Below, in pieces: positions 1 to 12,830 of a stretch of DNA of 64,000 bases; position 1 is the stretch's first letter; every line of letters starts with the position of its first letter. The notes under the pieces were generated by a model, which was given only the letters and a program-made list of their open reading frames with translations, was not told where the DNA came from and did no database searches. Made by a program: the position numbers and the translations under genes. Origin of the DNA: Chionis minor (lineage: Eukaryota; Chordata; Aves; Charadriiformes; Chionididae); contig VZSF01001350.1 of NCBI GenBank assembly GCA_013398295.1, forward strand, positions 383,833 through 447,832. Reading direction: 5' to 3'.

Positions 1-126
1 GATATGTTGAAGTACATACGCACAGCACTGGAGTATTACTACCTCCCTTTGACTGTAGACAAATTGTCCTTTTCTTATTTCAAGGTTGCCAGTTCAGTGG
101 CATTTTTTAAAGTGTCCTGGACTGAT

Positions 127-246
127 TTAGGTGTATTTCTGGACCAGCCTTTTTTTCTGTAGCTGCATGAAGACGGTAGGAAGAGACTTTTCATGTAGGT
201 GTGGTAATAGCCTATCTCCCATTCTCTCCTTCCATCTGCTAGGCAC
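127..246 (-). CDS. Second candidate terminal exon
   Basis: After acceptor TTATGCTTTCAG the phase 0 frame reads VPSRWKERMGDRLLPHL, then HEKSLPTVFMQLQKKRL, ending VQKYT and TAA (127-129). The basic, helical sequence looks coding. It could be the true last exon of the CCDC162-like gene, an alternative 3' end, or an exon of a neighbouring minus-strand gene continuing beyond the left edge. The polyadenylation site would lie at or beyond the window edge. Confidence 0.55.
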   Translation of the reverse strand: MPSRWKERMGDRLLPHLHEKSLPTVFMQLQKKRLVQKYT

Positions 247-2111
247 CTGAAAGCATAAGTAACATATAATAAGTGTCACCAACCCTGGCATGGTAAAAAA
301 AAAAAAACACCAACCAAAAAACCCAAAAACCACCACACAGTGAAAAATTTTTCCTGGATCATTGCTAACTAAATACCTTCCTCCTGCCCCCTTCCCTTCA
401 CCAGTTTTTGGAACATTCAGAACGTACTGTTTTCCTGTTTGCTAGCCATACATACTGGTTGCCTTGCTCTTTTAAAGATAAATTTTCAAAGGGATTTGGT
501 GTCCTGTCCTGATAAAACCTGCCTGCGTATATATACAAATCACAGCTTGCAAACTAGCAAAGAAGTCGTGCCTTTTGCAACCATATCAGCTTATTACCGA
601 TGCCACTGTCACTTACTGTCTTTGGTCTTTGAGAGTTTCGTCTTGTTTCATTCCTGCTTCTTGGGCCAAAATTGGGAGGATGCTGCTGGCGATCCCCATG
701 CTGAGTGGGTGCTGAAAGCTCTTTACTCTGGAGGGGAGCTGCAGAACCTGGAGTGTTACCGCAACGCAGAGTTAAAGCAGAACTCGAGTAAATGCAAAAG
801 CTGTTGTTTCTGACCTCTAAGCAGAATGTTAGAGTGAAAAGAAAAAAAAACAGCCCCATACCCAAAAGCCCCCAAACCAAGTTGTAACCACTCAGCATAG
901 TACTGATAGAATATTACATCACTCAGTCTGGAAAAAGTGGTTCATGGATGATCTTGAAAAAAAGTATAACAAAAATTATTTGCAACTATCTATTTTGCAG
1001 CTCACCCCGCATCGTTTTCATTCATAGTAATGAGTGTATCAGCACTCATTTCTCCAGCAGGAGACATGTGGAGAAGAAAATTCTTGCTGCCCCAAGTCTG
1101 CTTCATTATATGTGACTATTTTCCCCACAACTTTCAAGACTGAAGGGGGGGTGGTGGTGTTAACCCTTGGTTAACATTTCCTACTAACTTCAGGTAAAAA
1201 GGCGAGGGTATTTTTGCTGTGTAGCTGTAGCTCTGCACTTCCTAATTGAGACAGTGTTCTTCCTCCTTCTCCGATGTGATCCGAGATGTTTCGGACCACA
1301 TTGGTGAGGTGTTTCTGGCATTATTTCAGGGTGCGTGTTCAAGGGAGAGCAGCCGGCACCTGCCCAGGGTGCACAACTACCCAACCTGGCCAGGCCGCGC
1401 TCAGCATCCCTGCGTCCTGAAGCAGAGGCTTGAGAGGACTGGCTACAAAAGCATCCCATGAACCCAGAAAGAAGTGCAGCAGCTGTTCTGCATTACTGAG
1501 ACAGGCCATGCCTCTGTGCATTTCAGAGGGGAGGAGAGGAAGATGTGTAGATGGAGGAGGAGGAGGAAAGAACAGGCTAGAGAACGTGGCTCAGACTGCT
1601 TATCTACAGATTGTTCTTACAAACTGCCTGAAGTCCTAGTCTATGTGGGCAAGTCCTGGAGCTGACATGACCCGTTTCAAAAATATCTTCACCTTTGCAG
1701 TCAAAATGGGACTATTGCAAGTAACAGTCACCACCCCTGTACAAATACATCTGCCCAAACGCTATAGGTCTGAAGTCAGGTTAGCAACAGAGTGCAACTC
1801 GGATTAATAGAAAAGACAAATGTTTACACGATGCAAGTCTGGATTGCCTTATGAGAAGTACTAGTATTAATGCATCAAAAATTATAAGTAGTTATTATTG
1901 ACTTATTACCTGGAAAATGACTTCTTACACCACTTGTACTACGGGACAACAGCTCTGCAGCTTTCCTTTTACCTTTTTGAAAGAAAAAAACCCCAACACT
2001 ATGAAGCCTCATAACATCCATCAACTATTACAGACATAGAAATAAAAAACACTTGAGTAAAGAGGTAGCTACAATACACTGCAGAGTTTTAACACGTTTC
2101 AGATTAGGTGT
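247..2111. other. Intron or intergenic, nothing recognised
   Basis: Between the two candidate terminal exons I see no gene, clear repeat or polyadenylation signal on the minus strand. Short open frames on both strands here have no coding character. Confidence 0.5.
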
Positions 2112-2207
2112 CTATAGTTTGATGGAGCTCCTGTGTTGAGCATAGAGAAATCCAAGATCCACAGCCAGTTTTTCCAGCTCTGCATCATATTTAACAATGA
2201 TAACACA
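2112..2207 (-). CDS. CCDC162: CCDC162-like candidate terminal exon
   Basis: After acceptor TTTTCCTACAG the phase 0 frame reads CVIIVKYDAELEKLAVDL, then GFLYAQHRSSIKL, and stops at TAG (2,112-2,114). The helical sequence continues the coiled coil. No donor follows before the stop, so this may be the last coding exon. A second possible terminal exon lies at 127-246, so which one ends the protein is unsettled. No clear AATAAA was seen just downstream. Confidence 0.6.
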   Translation of the reverse strand, partial: CVIIVKYDAELEKLAVDLGFLYAQHRSSIKL

Positions 2208-2360
2208 CTGTAGGAAAATAGGATAATAATTCATCTCCTTTCTGTCACAGCTACTTTCCTTGTGCTCAGTAGCATCAATGTGACTTACAAATTTGCACCA
2301 GCTTTTCCCCCCAAACTTGACTGGGGAAACCAAGTATATTTGCGCATTAATTAACGATAC

Positions 2361-2411
2361 CTCCCTGTTCTTTATTTGCCCATGTTTGGTTCACATCTTG
2401 TCTTCAGCTGT
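2361..2411 (-). pseudogene. CCDC162: Possible CCDC162-like short exon with TGA
   Basis: This 51-nt segment lies between TCATTAGCAG and GGGAG|GTATCG and is phase 0 at both ends. It reads TAEDKM, then TGA (2,391-2,393), then TKHGQIKNRE. It would join in frame between the exons at 5.6 and 2.2 kb. It is short, so support is modest, but the charged composition fits the coiled coil. Confidence 0.38.
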
Positions 2412-5400
2412 CTGCTAATGAAGATTTCTTAGTTTCCTTTGGCAGGAATAACTAACATTTTCCTGCAGAAGGAAACTGTAATTATGTTTGTTGTACTTTA
2501 TATTCTTCATGGCACAGAAATGCACCTTAAAAGATCATTGGAGGTTGGGTTTTTTCCCCCCCGTTTACCTAATTTACTAGGAATTTAGATACCACCCATC
2601 AATTTTTTTCTGCATGAGTTTGTCAGGCTGACAGCAGGGTTTTGATACCACAGAGAAAAGCAGCAACTTGGAGGCAGGTAGGAGTAGAAATCCCTCATCA
2701 AGCTTTTTAAGCTACATGACTTACCTAAGCATTCCATTAAAAAGTTACCTAACAAACAGCTGAGGTGAAAGGTTTTTGTGAAAGGTTTAAGTTGCAGGTT
2801 AATTCAGTTAAGGGCTAGAAAACTCTCGCTGCTGTTTTGAGATCCTCTAAAGATACCTGCAGTCACAGGCATGTATCTAGTCAAATTACAAGGGTACAGT
2901 CTTATTTGGCTGCCCCACATGATTCCTAAGCAAGCTGTTCCAAGACCAGAGCCTCTAATGAAGCCTAATTCCCTACCACTTGGGATCCTTTGTTTCCTAA
3001 TTGCCTCCTCCCCTAAATGCAGCTCCCCTCATATTTCCCATGATAGCCCTACAAAGCAGAAGACAACACAAGTTACAGTTTAAAGTTATTTACTTGGGCG
3101 TCAGTGTTTCTTGTGCTGTGTGAGCAGCTGCAGTGTAAGAAGGCACATGGCTTTTGAGTTATCTGACTTTTCTTTAAGTCTGCTTTAGCTTTTTCTCCTC
3201 CACCTAAATGCTTTCATTACAGAGGAGGGCTTCTCTTTCATATTTGGCTTAAGTTGGCTATTGCTTCAAAGGTTAAGGAGGGATTCAGACAAATGGACAT
3301 GTAGCTCAGAAGATTTATTTCCCCAAGAAAACGGTTTACAGCACACGACTTGTCTTTACCTGCAGTCGCATTTCTCTGGGAAATTGCGCCTTCCAGGTTG
3401 TAAACTTGACACTGTAGTTCATCAGCCTGCTGAAAGGCCTCCTGTTTTAAACGGCACTCTTGGGTTAACTGGCTTCTTATCTAAAAGGTGGTAAAAGGAT
3501 TAATGGCAGCAGCAAAAATTAATCGTCTGACAGCTCTGCCTCAAAGCAAGGGCCTAGATCTAAAGGAAAATATGTTGTTGCCCTGTGTGCTCTTGTGAAT
3601 GAGAGGCCATCACTTCTTGCTGGTTGAAATAATCCGTATCCATAATCCCTCTGAATGCGAAATACAGCACAAGTAGTGCAAGATGACATTCTCGTTATTA
3701 TTCAGTAATCTGCATTTCAGACATTGATGGAGGAAGATAAAAACAATACAGAGGCCTTTTCTCGCTGTTCTCTGCATGTAACCCTAATTAGACAAGGCCC
3801 TACCTCCATTTTCAGGTCAGAAGTATGGAGAAAACAGCAGGTCTTCCCTCATCTCTCCTGCAGACTCTGTAATTTGTTAACTAAGTTTAAATATAGATTT
3901 TGTTAGTGTTAATGACCACGTAGGTGCTAGCTGCAGCTGAGACTGTTTTGTGGCAACAAAAGCCTGCCTGCTGCAGTTGCCATTTTCCTTCCTGCTCCCC
4001 TTAAAGGCTGATCCAGACGTTGACATCTCTGATCTCTTGAGGAGTTATTTTGTAAACACAGCAAAACAGTTCAGAGCCCCATCAGAGACAGATACCAATG
4101 AAATCAGCGGTCTTACGTGCCTGCACGAACTGCTTGGGCTGTGTAAGAGTCTCTCATACGATTTTGGTTAGAAAACATGCCAGCAACCTGAGAAATTATT
4201 CCCAGCAGAGTGGCATTTGTCATCTTGACTCTGGAAAACAAACAACCCATGCTTTCATCTTGATGCTTTAGAAGATTGAGGACAGAATATATGCTGCTTG
4301 GTTTTTACAGGAGAGACATTCAGATACAGTTAAAAAGCTTTTTTTCTTGCTAGACCAAGAAAGCAAGGGCAAGGAGACTTCAGTGGCAGCAAAGTTGTCA
4401 GTTAGTGGATGGATTCATCTAGTTAAAGTCTAACCAGGGGGTTTCTAAACGCTGTTTTGTTCTGTAGGGTACACTACAAAAGGAGCACTGCACATTTCCC
4501 AGCCAAGAGCCCCACTCTAAAAGCTATGCACAACACAGAGACTGTATTTACTTAGCCAAACCAGTTTTTAAGTTGAAGTAGTTAAATCTGTTTTACAGGA
4601 AGATAATCTTAAGAGTGGATCTGGCTACTCAGTTACACTAAATCAATGATTAGCAATGCAGTAACAAGTGTAAACTCAATAGATCAGTTCAGTACAACGG
4701 CATCAGTTTAGTGGAAACTAACACTATTTCCGTGGTCAGACTGGATCAAAGGAGTTCCCTTGCCAATATATTAATTTGGTCATCCAGAGTTTGGGAAACA
4801 GTGGTGTAACGTACAAAACAGCGGTAAGGGCAGAGGATGTATGTCAAATGCAGAGCAGATAAAGCAAAAGGACAGCGGTTTGTCAGCTCTGCAGCATCGG
4901 TGTCAAAGCCCTGCCTGAGAAATGTCACAGGGAGAGCCGGGAAAGCGACAAGCACTGCAGACCTGGGAACAGGGCCCCAGCAGGGAGGCAGAGCCCAAGC
5001 GCCCCATTTAGTGTGGTGTCAAGGATGGCAGTTGCAGCAGATGCCCAGGGCACACTGCTGGGACACATCCAGCAGTGCATGGCCGGCCAAAGCCTCCAGA
5101 GCTACTGAGCCCAGCCGCTTGCTACTCCAGCTGCTGTGCCCCCTGGTCCCCCCCCAGGGGTGCAAGCACATTCTGTCAAGCACCCATTCCCACTGCACCA
5201 GCACCTTGCACGAACCCTCAGGCAGTTTACCTCTAAAATAAGAAGAATAATACTCACTTTCTAGAGCAAAGATACTGAACCAGGCTCAACAGAAAGGTGC
5301 TGAGAAGCATCAGAAACCCAAGATGCCACCAGAAGGTGGAACATGACCCTAAGCCCCCAGCCGGCAGGGCCCAGCACAGTGCCAAGGCTCATACTGCAAG

Positions 5401-5557
5401 ACCCCCATCCAGAGCACTTGGAGGGCTGCACTGAAGCTCTGTGAAGTTCAGACACTTGAAGGGATACACCTAAATGTGGTCAGACAATGTTAAAACTTGG
5501 AACATCCCTCCAGAAACATTACTGTTTCTATTTTTCAAGTCTGCATTATGAGTTTAC
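2412..5557. other. Intron, nothing recognised
   Basis: About 3.1 kb without an assignable exon or repeat. A GC-richer part at 4,840-5,240 has a 134-codon plus-strand frame of low-complexity type, which I do not regard as coding. Confidence 0.5.
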
Positions 5558-5746
5558 CTGCTGTATTTCTTTTTTGACCCCTTTTTGATGAAGATAGCAT
5601 ATTTTAGAAGATTTTTCAGCTTCCTTGGTTAAACATTCCACCTCTTCAAGCACCTTCTCTGTGTTTTCAGCTTTCATTGCACTGAGTATTTGTTTCTTCT
5701 CAACTTCTTGTGTCTTCCTCTGTACTCCTTCCAATAGCAGTTGTTT
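5558..5746 (-). CDS. CCDC162: CCDC162-like coiled-coil exon, 63 codons
   Basis: Acceptor GTATGTTGTAG and donor CAG|GTAAAC enclose 189 open nt, phase 0 at both ends. It reads KQLLLEGVQRKTQEVEKK, then SAMKAENTEKVLEEVEC, and ends HQKGVKKEIQQ. It has strong coiled-coil character. The next exon toward the 3' end must start in phase 0. Confidence 0.83.
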
Positions 5747-6939
5747 CTACAACATACAATCAAGACAGTTTCAGACTTGACTCACTTTCCTTCAGTTCCC
5801 ATACACACCTTTTTAGATTTTCCTTTTAAACCCTGATGACCAGTCCTCAGGGGTCATGCCCAGCTGAGCAGAATGAGAAGAGACCAGATCCCACATGGCT
5901 TGGTACTGAAGATAATGAAAGGTTGGTAAACAAATCTAAATTATCCTATGATCTTATGAAAGGACCACAGTCGCCTAAACCCAAAAGAAAATCTGGGTTG
6001 TGGGAATGGAGAGCATGAGGGAAGTGTAAGGGGGAGTGGGAACAGAATGCTGTATTTACATCACTGCTTGTTAGAAAGAGAAGCCTCAAAACAACATTCA
6101 TGTGTAGAACTCATTCAATTGCAAATAAACAATGAGGCAGTTGCTTCCAATTTCCTCAATCTGCTGTAATTTGCTTTCTGCAACCAGCCTCTGGTCTGCA
6201 CATGGAACTTGTTTTTAAAGCAACGTATAAACGAGGAAAGAAAGGGGGAAAATGAGCACAGCTTTTTCAAACATTGCTGGTTTGCAGAGACAGCCAGAAG
6301 TACGGCTACAGTTTAGAACCCGTACCCCAACTGAATGCAATGGTATTACAAGTCACGCCTATCAGGTCTAACCCTCCTGCACAGCCGAGGGTTGTGGAAT
6401 TGAGTCTTCTGTTTGTAAACATCATCATCACAACCTGTAGCAAGGGAGGAGGTTAGAAAGAAGAGAAAGAACCAGAAGCTGATGTCAGAAATCAAAGAAA
6501 AACAAACACAACAACAAAAACACCCCAGCTGCTAGAAGGAAGGTAGATGCAGTAGGTCTTTTGGAAGTAAATTGACAGCTTGTCAGTGAAGCAAATCAAT
6601 TTATCAGCCAGAGACAACTCCATGCTGGTGAAAAATCTGAACACAAATAGCTAAAAGCAGTCACAGTCCAAACATTTTCCATTAGGGCGTTCTCTAAACC
6701 TTACTAAAGTTGGAGTTTCATAGACTGATAAGCTCAAAATGGAGCAATCAAGCCATCAGATGTGACATTTTCATATCACATTTACCTCAATTTCTTTTGT
6801 ATTGGAATGAGCAAGTTGATTTGGCTAAACTGTATTTCCCAGAAAGGCATCTCGCCTTGACTTGAATATACTCAGTCAGACATATTGTCATTTCCACGGT
6901 TAGTCACATTTTGAAAACATTGTTTCTCATTTCTCATTT

Positions 6940-7830
6940 TCAGTTTGCCTGCCTTCAAATTCTAGGCACTGCCTCTTGTTATACCTTTCCCTAAGAACCC
7001 TTTAATATCTGCTATTCTTTCCCAACAAAAATATCTGTAGACTGTCAAGTCACTCTTCTTTCAGCTCGGCTAAACAGATGGAGCCTTTTAAGAGCCCTCT
7101 GCTAGAAAGCATTTCCTGCAGCTCCCAAATCATCTTCGTAACTCTTCTCTGCACTCTCATTTTTTTCTTCTTTTTTTTTTAAAGTAGTACACCCTGGAAT
7201 CAGCAGGAATATTTCAGCATGTTGAGCTGCAAACCTGTTTTTAATGTATCTATCTGTACTCTTCTCCTTTTTATAAACTATAAGGTTGCAGCATCCATTC
7301 TTTCCAGTCCCACGCTACATGGCCAGTCACCTGCCTGTTTACAATCCCAGTCCCGTCCAGGGATCCATTCACCCTGTTCTGTAGGAGTCCTGCTTTCTTC
7401 TTGCTCATCTACTCAGGCATCGCAATATGTCTTGGAGGGATAACCAAGTTACCGAGCTATCTGTATGATTCTGTACTCCTGCTCTGCCCACATCGTTATT
7501 CACTAAATGTGCCTTATCAAATCCACTAACATTCTTCCCCAAATATGTCATCGGTAAATTTTATAATCTATAATTTTATATTTATTTCCAAGCCACTGAC
7601 AAAAATGTGGAATGCTGATAGTTCTGCTACCAACTCCTGTAGAAATCCATCAGAAACCACCTTCATTTAATGAAAATAGCACATCTTTATACGTCAAAAA
7701 GTCTAGCTCTCAATCCATTTAGCATTTTTATTGATATTGTGTAATACTAACATTTAAAATACGCAAGTTATGTGCTGCTAACTCAGGTGTTACAAGGCCC
7801 TTCCAAATATGCATTACATCTCTAGCATTA
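6940..7830 (-). mobile_element. Old CR1-like LINE remnant
   Basis: Phrases such as CTCGGCTAAACAGATGGAGC, followed by CTTCTCTGCACTCTC, resemble the diverged CR1/L3-type elements shared by birds and reptiles. The limits are approximate. Many substitutions and a T-rich interruption show great age. It sits in the intron between the exons at 8.6 and 5.7 kb. Confidence 0.5.
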
Positions 7831-8165
7831 TGTTTATCTATCTAACTTGTAATCTTATCAGCAGAATGAAATGAGGTTGGTTTGACAAGACATTTTCCAT
7901 ACAATCACGTTGCTCGGCATTAAGTATATTGCAAGTGAAGGGTGTGCTTTTCGATTTGACTTTGAGGAATGGGCTATTTCAGCATGTGTAGCCATGTGTA
8001 GAAATGAAAGGGAGCTTGCTGGGGCAGCGATATATCCACGAAAGTGTTCAGATGGAGAAAAAAAGCCATGAAATGAATTTGTACTGGATTTAATGACAAC
8101 ATCCCTGAACGTTTCTTTGAAATTGAGTGATTTGGTGGAAGATTAATAACCTCAAGATCTAGGTT

Positions 8166-8228
8166 TTGGGGGTTTTCTTTGTTTGTTTGTGTGGGGTTTG
8201 GGGTTTTTTTTTATTTGTTTGTTTGCTT
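8166..8228. repeat. G/T-rich low-complexity tract
   Basis: Runs of T broken by GGGG and GTTTGTTTG units over about 60 bp. No promoter or coding signal was seen in it. Confidence 0.7.
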
Positions 8229-8595
8229 TATCTGGGGAATAAAATATTAATAGTGTCTTTTCCTCTACTAAAACATACATCCAGCCTTGTTGATCATGTA
8301 TATAAATGCAGTGCCTATAGCTGTCATTTCACTCTGTGACTCCAACTTTATCCAAGATGCTACAGCTTTTTTCCCTAGTTCTTTCTGCCTTGCAATGGCA
8401 AAAACACTCAGATGAACACATTGTTTCAGTGACATAAAAACCACATCGAGCTTCAGGAACTGTATTGTGAGGTTAGTTTTAAATACGTTTCTCTCCTAGA
8501 ATAACAGTGGGCAAAATCCTCACTAAAGAAAGTGAGACAGAGAGGAGAATTCAACATGTTGCACTGATGAATCAGGACCTGTTGGATTCAGATAC

Positions 8596-8748
8596 CTGTT
8601 TATGTAGCTGTTTCTTTAGCTTATCATTTTCTGCTTGAGATTTTGCAAGAGCTTTCCTTACAGACGTGAGCTGACCCTGAAATGAAGTCGCCTCTTGTTG
8701 TGCCATCATCTTAGCATTCAGACACTCTTTTTTGCTTTGAAGAGCTTC
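8596..8748 (-). CDS. CCDC162: CCDC162-like coiled-coil exon, 51 codons
   Basis: Acceptor TTCTGTTTACAG and donor AAACAG|GTATCT enclose 153 open nt, phase 0 at both ends. It reads EALQSKKECLNAKMMAQQE, then LTSVRKALAKSQAEN, and ends DKLKKQLHKQ. This is a typical coiled-coil sequence rich in Lys, Gln, Leu and Ala. Confidence 0.84.
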
Positions 8749-9089
8749 CTGTAAACAGAAAGTACATAACAGAAACAATGATGAGAGCAGTGATTTTCTC
8801 TCTTTCATACAATAGTGGGTTCCTTGAAAGGTAAATCTCTCAGAGATTTTTTAGTAAAGTAGGATTGAACTGTTCCTATTTTCTAATAAGGGCTGGACCT
8901 TTTTTAAGGCAAAGTGAGGAACAAGATGGACAAGAGGGGTCCTCTACAGGGGAAAACATAAGATAATCTTTCATATGGGTACAACTGCACATCTTGAATT
9001 ACATTCACATGTCAACAATTCAAGTTCTTGTGTGCAAACAAGCTCCCAGCAGTGCAAAACTTGATCTTTTTTATGCATTAGAAAGACCT

Positions 9090-9622
9090 GGACCTGACCC
9101 CACCTGGAATACTGCATCCAGCTCTGGAGCCCCCAACAAGAGAAGGACATCGACCTGTTGGAGCAGGTCCAGAGGAGGGACACAAAGGTGATCAGAGGGC
9201 TGGAGCACCTCTGCTATGAGGACAGGCTGAGAGAGCTGGGGTTGTTCAGCCTGGAGAAGAGAAGGCTTCAGGGAGACCTTTTAGCCTCTTCCAGTATCTG
9301 AAAGGGGTCTACAAGAAAGCTGGACAGGGGCTTTCTACAAGGGCATGTAATGAAAGGACATGGGGTAATGGCTTCGAATCAGAAGAGGGGAGATTTAGAA
9401 TACAAATTAGGAAGAAACGTTTCACTATGAGGGTGGTGAGGCACTGGAACAGGTTGCCCAGGGAACCTGTGGAGGCCCCATCCCTGGAAGTGTTCAAGGC
9501 CAGGTTGGATGGGGCTTTGAGCAACCAGGTCTAGTGGGAGGTGTCCTTGTCCATGACAGGGGGGTTGGAACTAGATGATCTTTAAGGTCCTTTCCAACCT
9601 AAACCATTCTATGATTCTATGA
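9090..9622 (+). mobile_element. CR1 LINE, 3' fragment
   Basis: The sequence has the avian CR1 3' end: the tract around GACAGGCTGAGAGAGCTGGG, the region around CCTGGAAGTGTTCAAGGCC, and the terminal ATTCTATGATTCTATGA repeats at 9,607-9,622. It is 5' truncated, as is usual for CR1, and the reverse-transcriptase frame is broken. It lies in the intron between the exons at 8.7 and 10.9 kb, antisense to the gene. Confidence 0.93.
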
Positions 9623-10871
9623 CCTGTCCATCTACTAATTTGTTTATTCCTTCATAATCTCTAAAGTAAAAATGTGTGTGATGAAGCTTATTTTCCTTCT
9701 GGGCAGGGTCTTTTTGTTTGTTTTAAACACAAACATAAATATGTATATACATATTACTATGTCAAGCACTGATTTAGCAGCCCTCTCTCCTTTCCCAGAT
9801 GTTTAAACTGGGAAAAGCAGGGTCTGTGATCCTCTGCACTTGGAGTGGAGGACAGTGAAATACAACTTCTTAGATCTTCAGGATCATTTCAAAAAGTCAG
9901 ACACAAGAAAGCTCTTTCTGAGCAAGATGAGCTAGTTTCTAATTTTAAAAAGCCAAATTTTCCCATTTATTTTTCTCAGTTTCTTTTAAAGTCTTCTCTT
10001 TTAAAGCCTGTGAAGATAGCTCTTATTTCTTATATAAATCCACAAATTTGCAATAATTCAATCCATCTTTGACCGATCTGTTTAATAAAATATTCTAATG
10101 ATTTAGCATCTCACTGATATAACTGAACTAAGTGTATGCACATCCAGCTTTATTTGGGTTTAAAATTAACAAGCACACAAAACCCATTTTGCTTTTTCAC
10201 TCTTTTTAAGTTAACAAATATGATCCATTCTGCCTTTCCTTTGCTTGACATGTGCAGCTAATTAACCTATATAACAATCAATAACCTGTTTGTTCCATTC
10301 TAATCAGCCTCATTTAAAGCAGCGAGGCAGTTTTCTTTCCATCCATCTTGACTTTAGTTTAATTTAGTCATTTTTGTGCTTCATCTTGTATTTCTGTAAT
10401 TAAATTTATAAATCTCAAGCTGTGTTCTGCTTTGTTTAAGCAGATACCAATTAAAAAAAAAAAAAAACAACGCAGCCACCTCCCAAGCCAACAGTCTAGT
10501 TCATTTTCACTTCATGTCTGCCTGTCTTCTTTTTCATATGTTTTGGTCAGTTGTGAAATAGTTGATTTTGATACAGTGTTGTAATTAGTATTCTGAGTCA
10601 ACAGCAGAATTAGGAATACTAGAGGCTACTCATCCATCCTAGACTCTTGCTTCAAGCAGGCATCAGGGATTTGTTTAACCCTCTTCACATTTCAAGACAA
10701 CCCTTATGCCCATAATATAGAGGAGAAAAAAGTTTAGAATTGGTACCTAAAATCTGCGGTTACCATGAGATCCTATAGACTCGCTGAGTAATAGTGAGTC
10801 TGACCAAGCTGACCATGAGTTTTGCACAAAATGAGACACTAATAACAGATGAAATAGTAGGGAAATATCAC

Positions 10872-11006
10872 CTTCTCAGCATCTCTAAGCTTTGCAGAGA
10901 GCTGTGCCTTCTGGGTGATTTGCTTCCAACAGTTCAGAGTCTTTAGCTTACAAACCAGCTTGCTTAGCCTGATATTTTCATCCCGCAAGAGCTGCAGCTG
11001 TTCCTG
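10872..11006 (-). CDS. CCDC162: CCDC162-like coiled-coil exon, 45 codons
   Basis: Acceptor ACTTCTTTAG and donor GAGAAG|GTGATA enclose 135 open nt, phase 0 at both ends. It reads QEQLQLLRDENIRLSKLV, then CKLKTLNCWKQITQK, and ends LSAKLRDAEK. It joins in frame to the coiled-coil exons on both sides. Confidence 0.82.
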
Positions 11007-11599
11007 CTAAAGAAGTTGGTAAGAGTAGACTCGCAAAGGTTACTTTCCCCAGGAAGAAACATGTAGTTTGGAAGTAAATACAATTGTAAAGCATGCAACT
11101 ATCTGTATTTCATTTTAATTTTCAAATGCTCAAACTTTGCAATTTGAAACAGTGCAGCCTTTGCCAATAAATTTCTATTACTGTGTCTCCAGAGCAAAAA
11201 GGAAATGTGAACATTGCCCAGAAACTGGGGAAAAAATGGAAGAAATTTAGTCCAAAACAAGCAGGTAAACCCCTCTGAAATGAAGCACTGTTAATGGTGA
11301 TAAACACTATTATGCCAAATAGCGATTCTGGTTCATACCACATTCAGTAACCTGGTTGACCCTCATTACAATGTCCTTAATAAGAACAAAATTAGTGGAT
11401 TCATGAGAAGCATAGTCATCAGGTTTTCTTCTTTGTTCAAAATAGCAGACTTCCTCCTGAAAACTGTTCTTAAGGCAGAGGAAAGCAGTTTCAATTACGC
11501 AAAAATTACAGAAAAAAGGGTTAGAGAGGACAACTGGAGGTCCTGGCCCTCCTGGCAGAGGTGTCTCTGCACAGAAGCTCTGCCATTCAGTCTCAACCC

Positions 11600-12830
11600 A
11601 CATTCTTACCCTTTGTCTCCTGTATCGGTTTTACCTGCAGCCCAGCTTTGGCCTTGCTAATGTCACCACTATGGGTCTGAGCTCTGACACCCTGCCTTTG
11701 TTGCCTGTCCATGTTTCCACTACTTGCAATCTCTCTTTTCATATTTATGTCCTTTAAGAAGCTTCCTGCTAACTCAAACAAGGCGAAGTTTCTGCTAAAC
11801 TCCCCAGTCTTCTTGCATAACAGGGTAGTTGGTTTTGAAATCTCTTTAAAAATCAACCAGCTTTCCTCAGCACTTTTCCCTTCTTGGCAGTTTCCCAAGG
11901 ATTCTGCCTAGCAATTCCCTAAATAAGTCACAGTCTTCTCTCCCGAAGTCCCAAGTCCTACCTCTGCAGCATAATTTTGCAACCTTTCTCCTGATCCTGA
12001 AATAATTTCGTAGTCACTGCAGCCCTGGATGACATACATCTGTGATGATATTCACCACCAGTTTTTCCCTCTTTGCGAGCAGCAGAAGTAGGGATTTACC
12101 ATGGCTGGCTCCTCTAGCATTTGCATTTTGGATATTATAACTAATGCTGTCTAGGAACTGCTTAGGCTTTTACAACACTGTGTTCCCCTTCCTTTAGATT
12201 TCCAGATGGATGAAACCTCCATGAACACCAAGGCCTCAAATCAAAACCATTTTTCTTAGCTCTCTATAGACAGTCCCATCCAACTTACCCTCTTGACCAG
12301 GTAGTCTGTAACATCCCCACCACAGTCTTTAGTTATCACTAATGTTCCTCCCTCCTCCGACCTTGACCTGTAGGCTTTCAGTAGCATATCTCCACATTCA
12401 TAGAAGAGCTCTGTGCAGGGAATGATCTCCTTAGAGTGCAATTCTTGCTCCTCTTTCCTGCTTATCCTTCTTAAACATCCCATAACCACCCATGACGATG
12501 GTGTGCACCAGCCCACCAAGTTTCCACGACTCTGCTCAAACCAGGGTCCTTTGACTACATGAGCTCCTCACTCTCCTTGTTCATTGCCTCGGCACACTGT
12601 CGTTTCCAAGTGGGGGTGTGGAAATCTCCCTGCAACCTTCTCTCACATGGAGCTCTTCCATTTCCACCGGTTCCCTATTTACTTCTGGGTGTCCCCATCC
12701 CCAGGTTCATTGGGGTGTGGAAAGCCCGTCTCACTGTTGGCATTACAGTTATATCTTGCTTCACAAGCTTCTCTGCTTGAGAGATCTGTAGGTGTACTTG
12801 CTTTAGACAGAAGTATTTAGCCACTACCCG
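11600..12830 (-). mobile_element. Old CR1-like LINE remnant (ORF2 region)
   Basis: The stretch with GTAGTCACTGCAGCCCTGGA, TTTGCGAGCAGCAGAAG, and later text on clefted proline-rich frames resembles, by memory, the endonuclease part of ORF2 of old CR1 elements in antisense. All frames are broken. The limits are approximate. Confidence 0.45.

Noticed and set aside
4837..5241. 134-codon plus-strand frame in GC-richer DNA
   Set aside because: No coding pattern, and open frames overlap it on the other strand.
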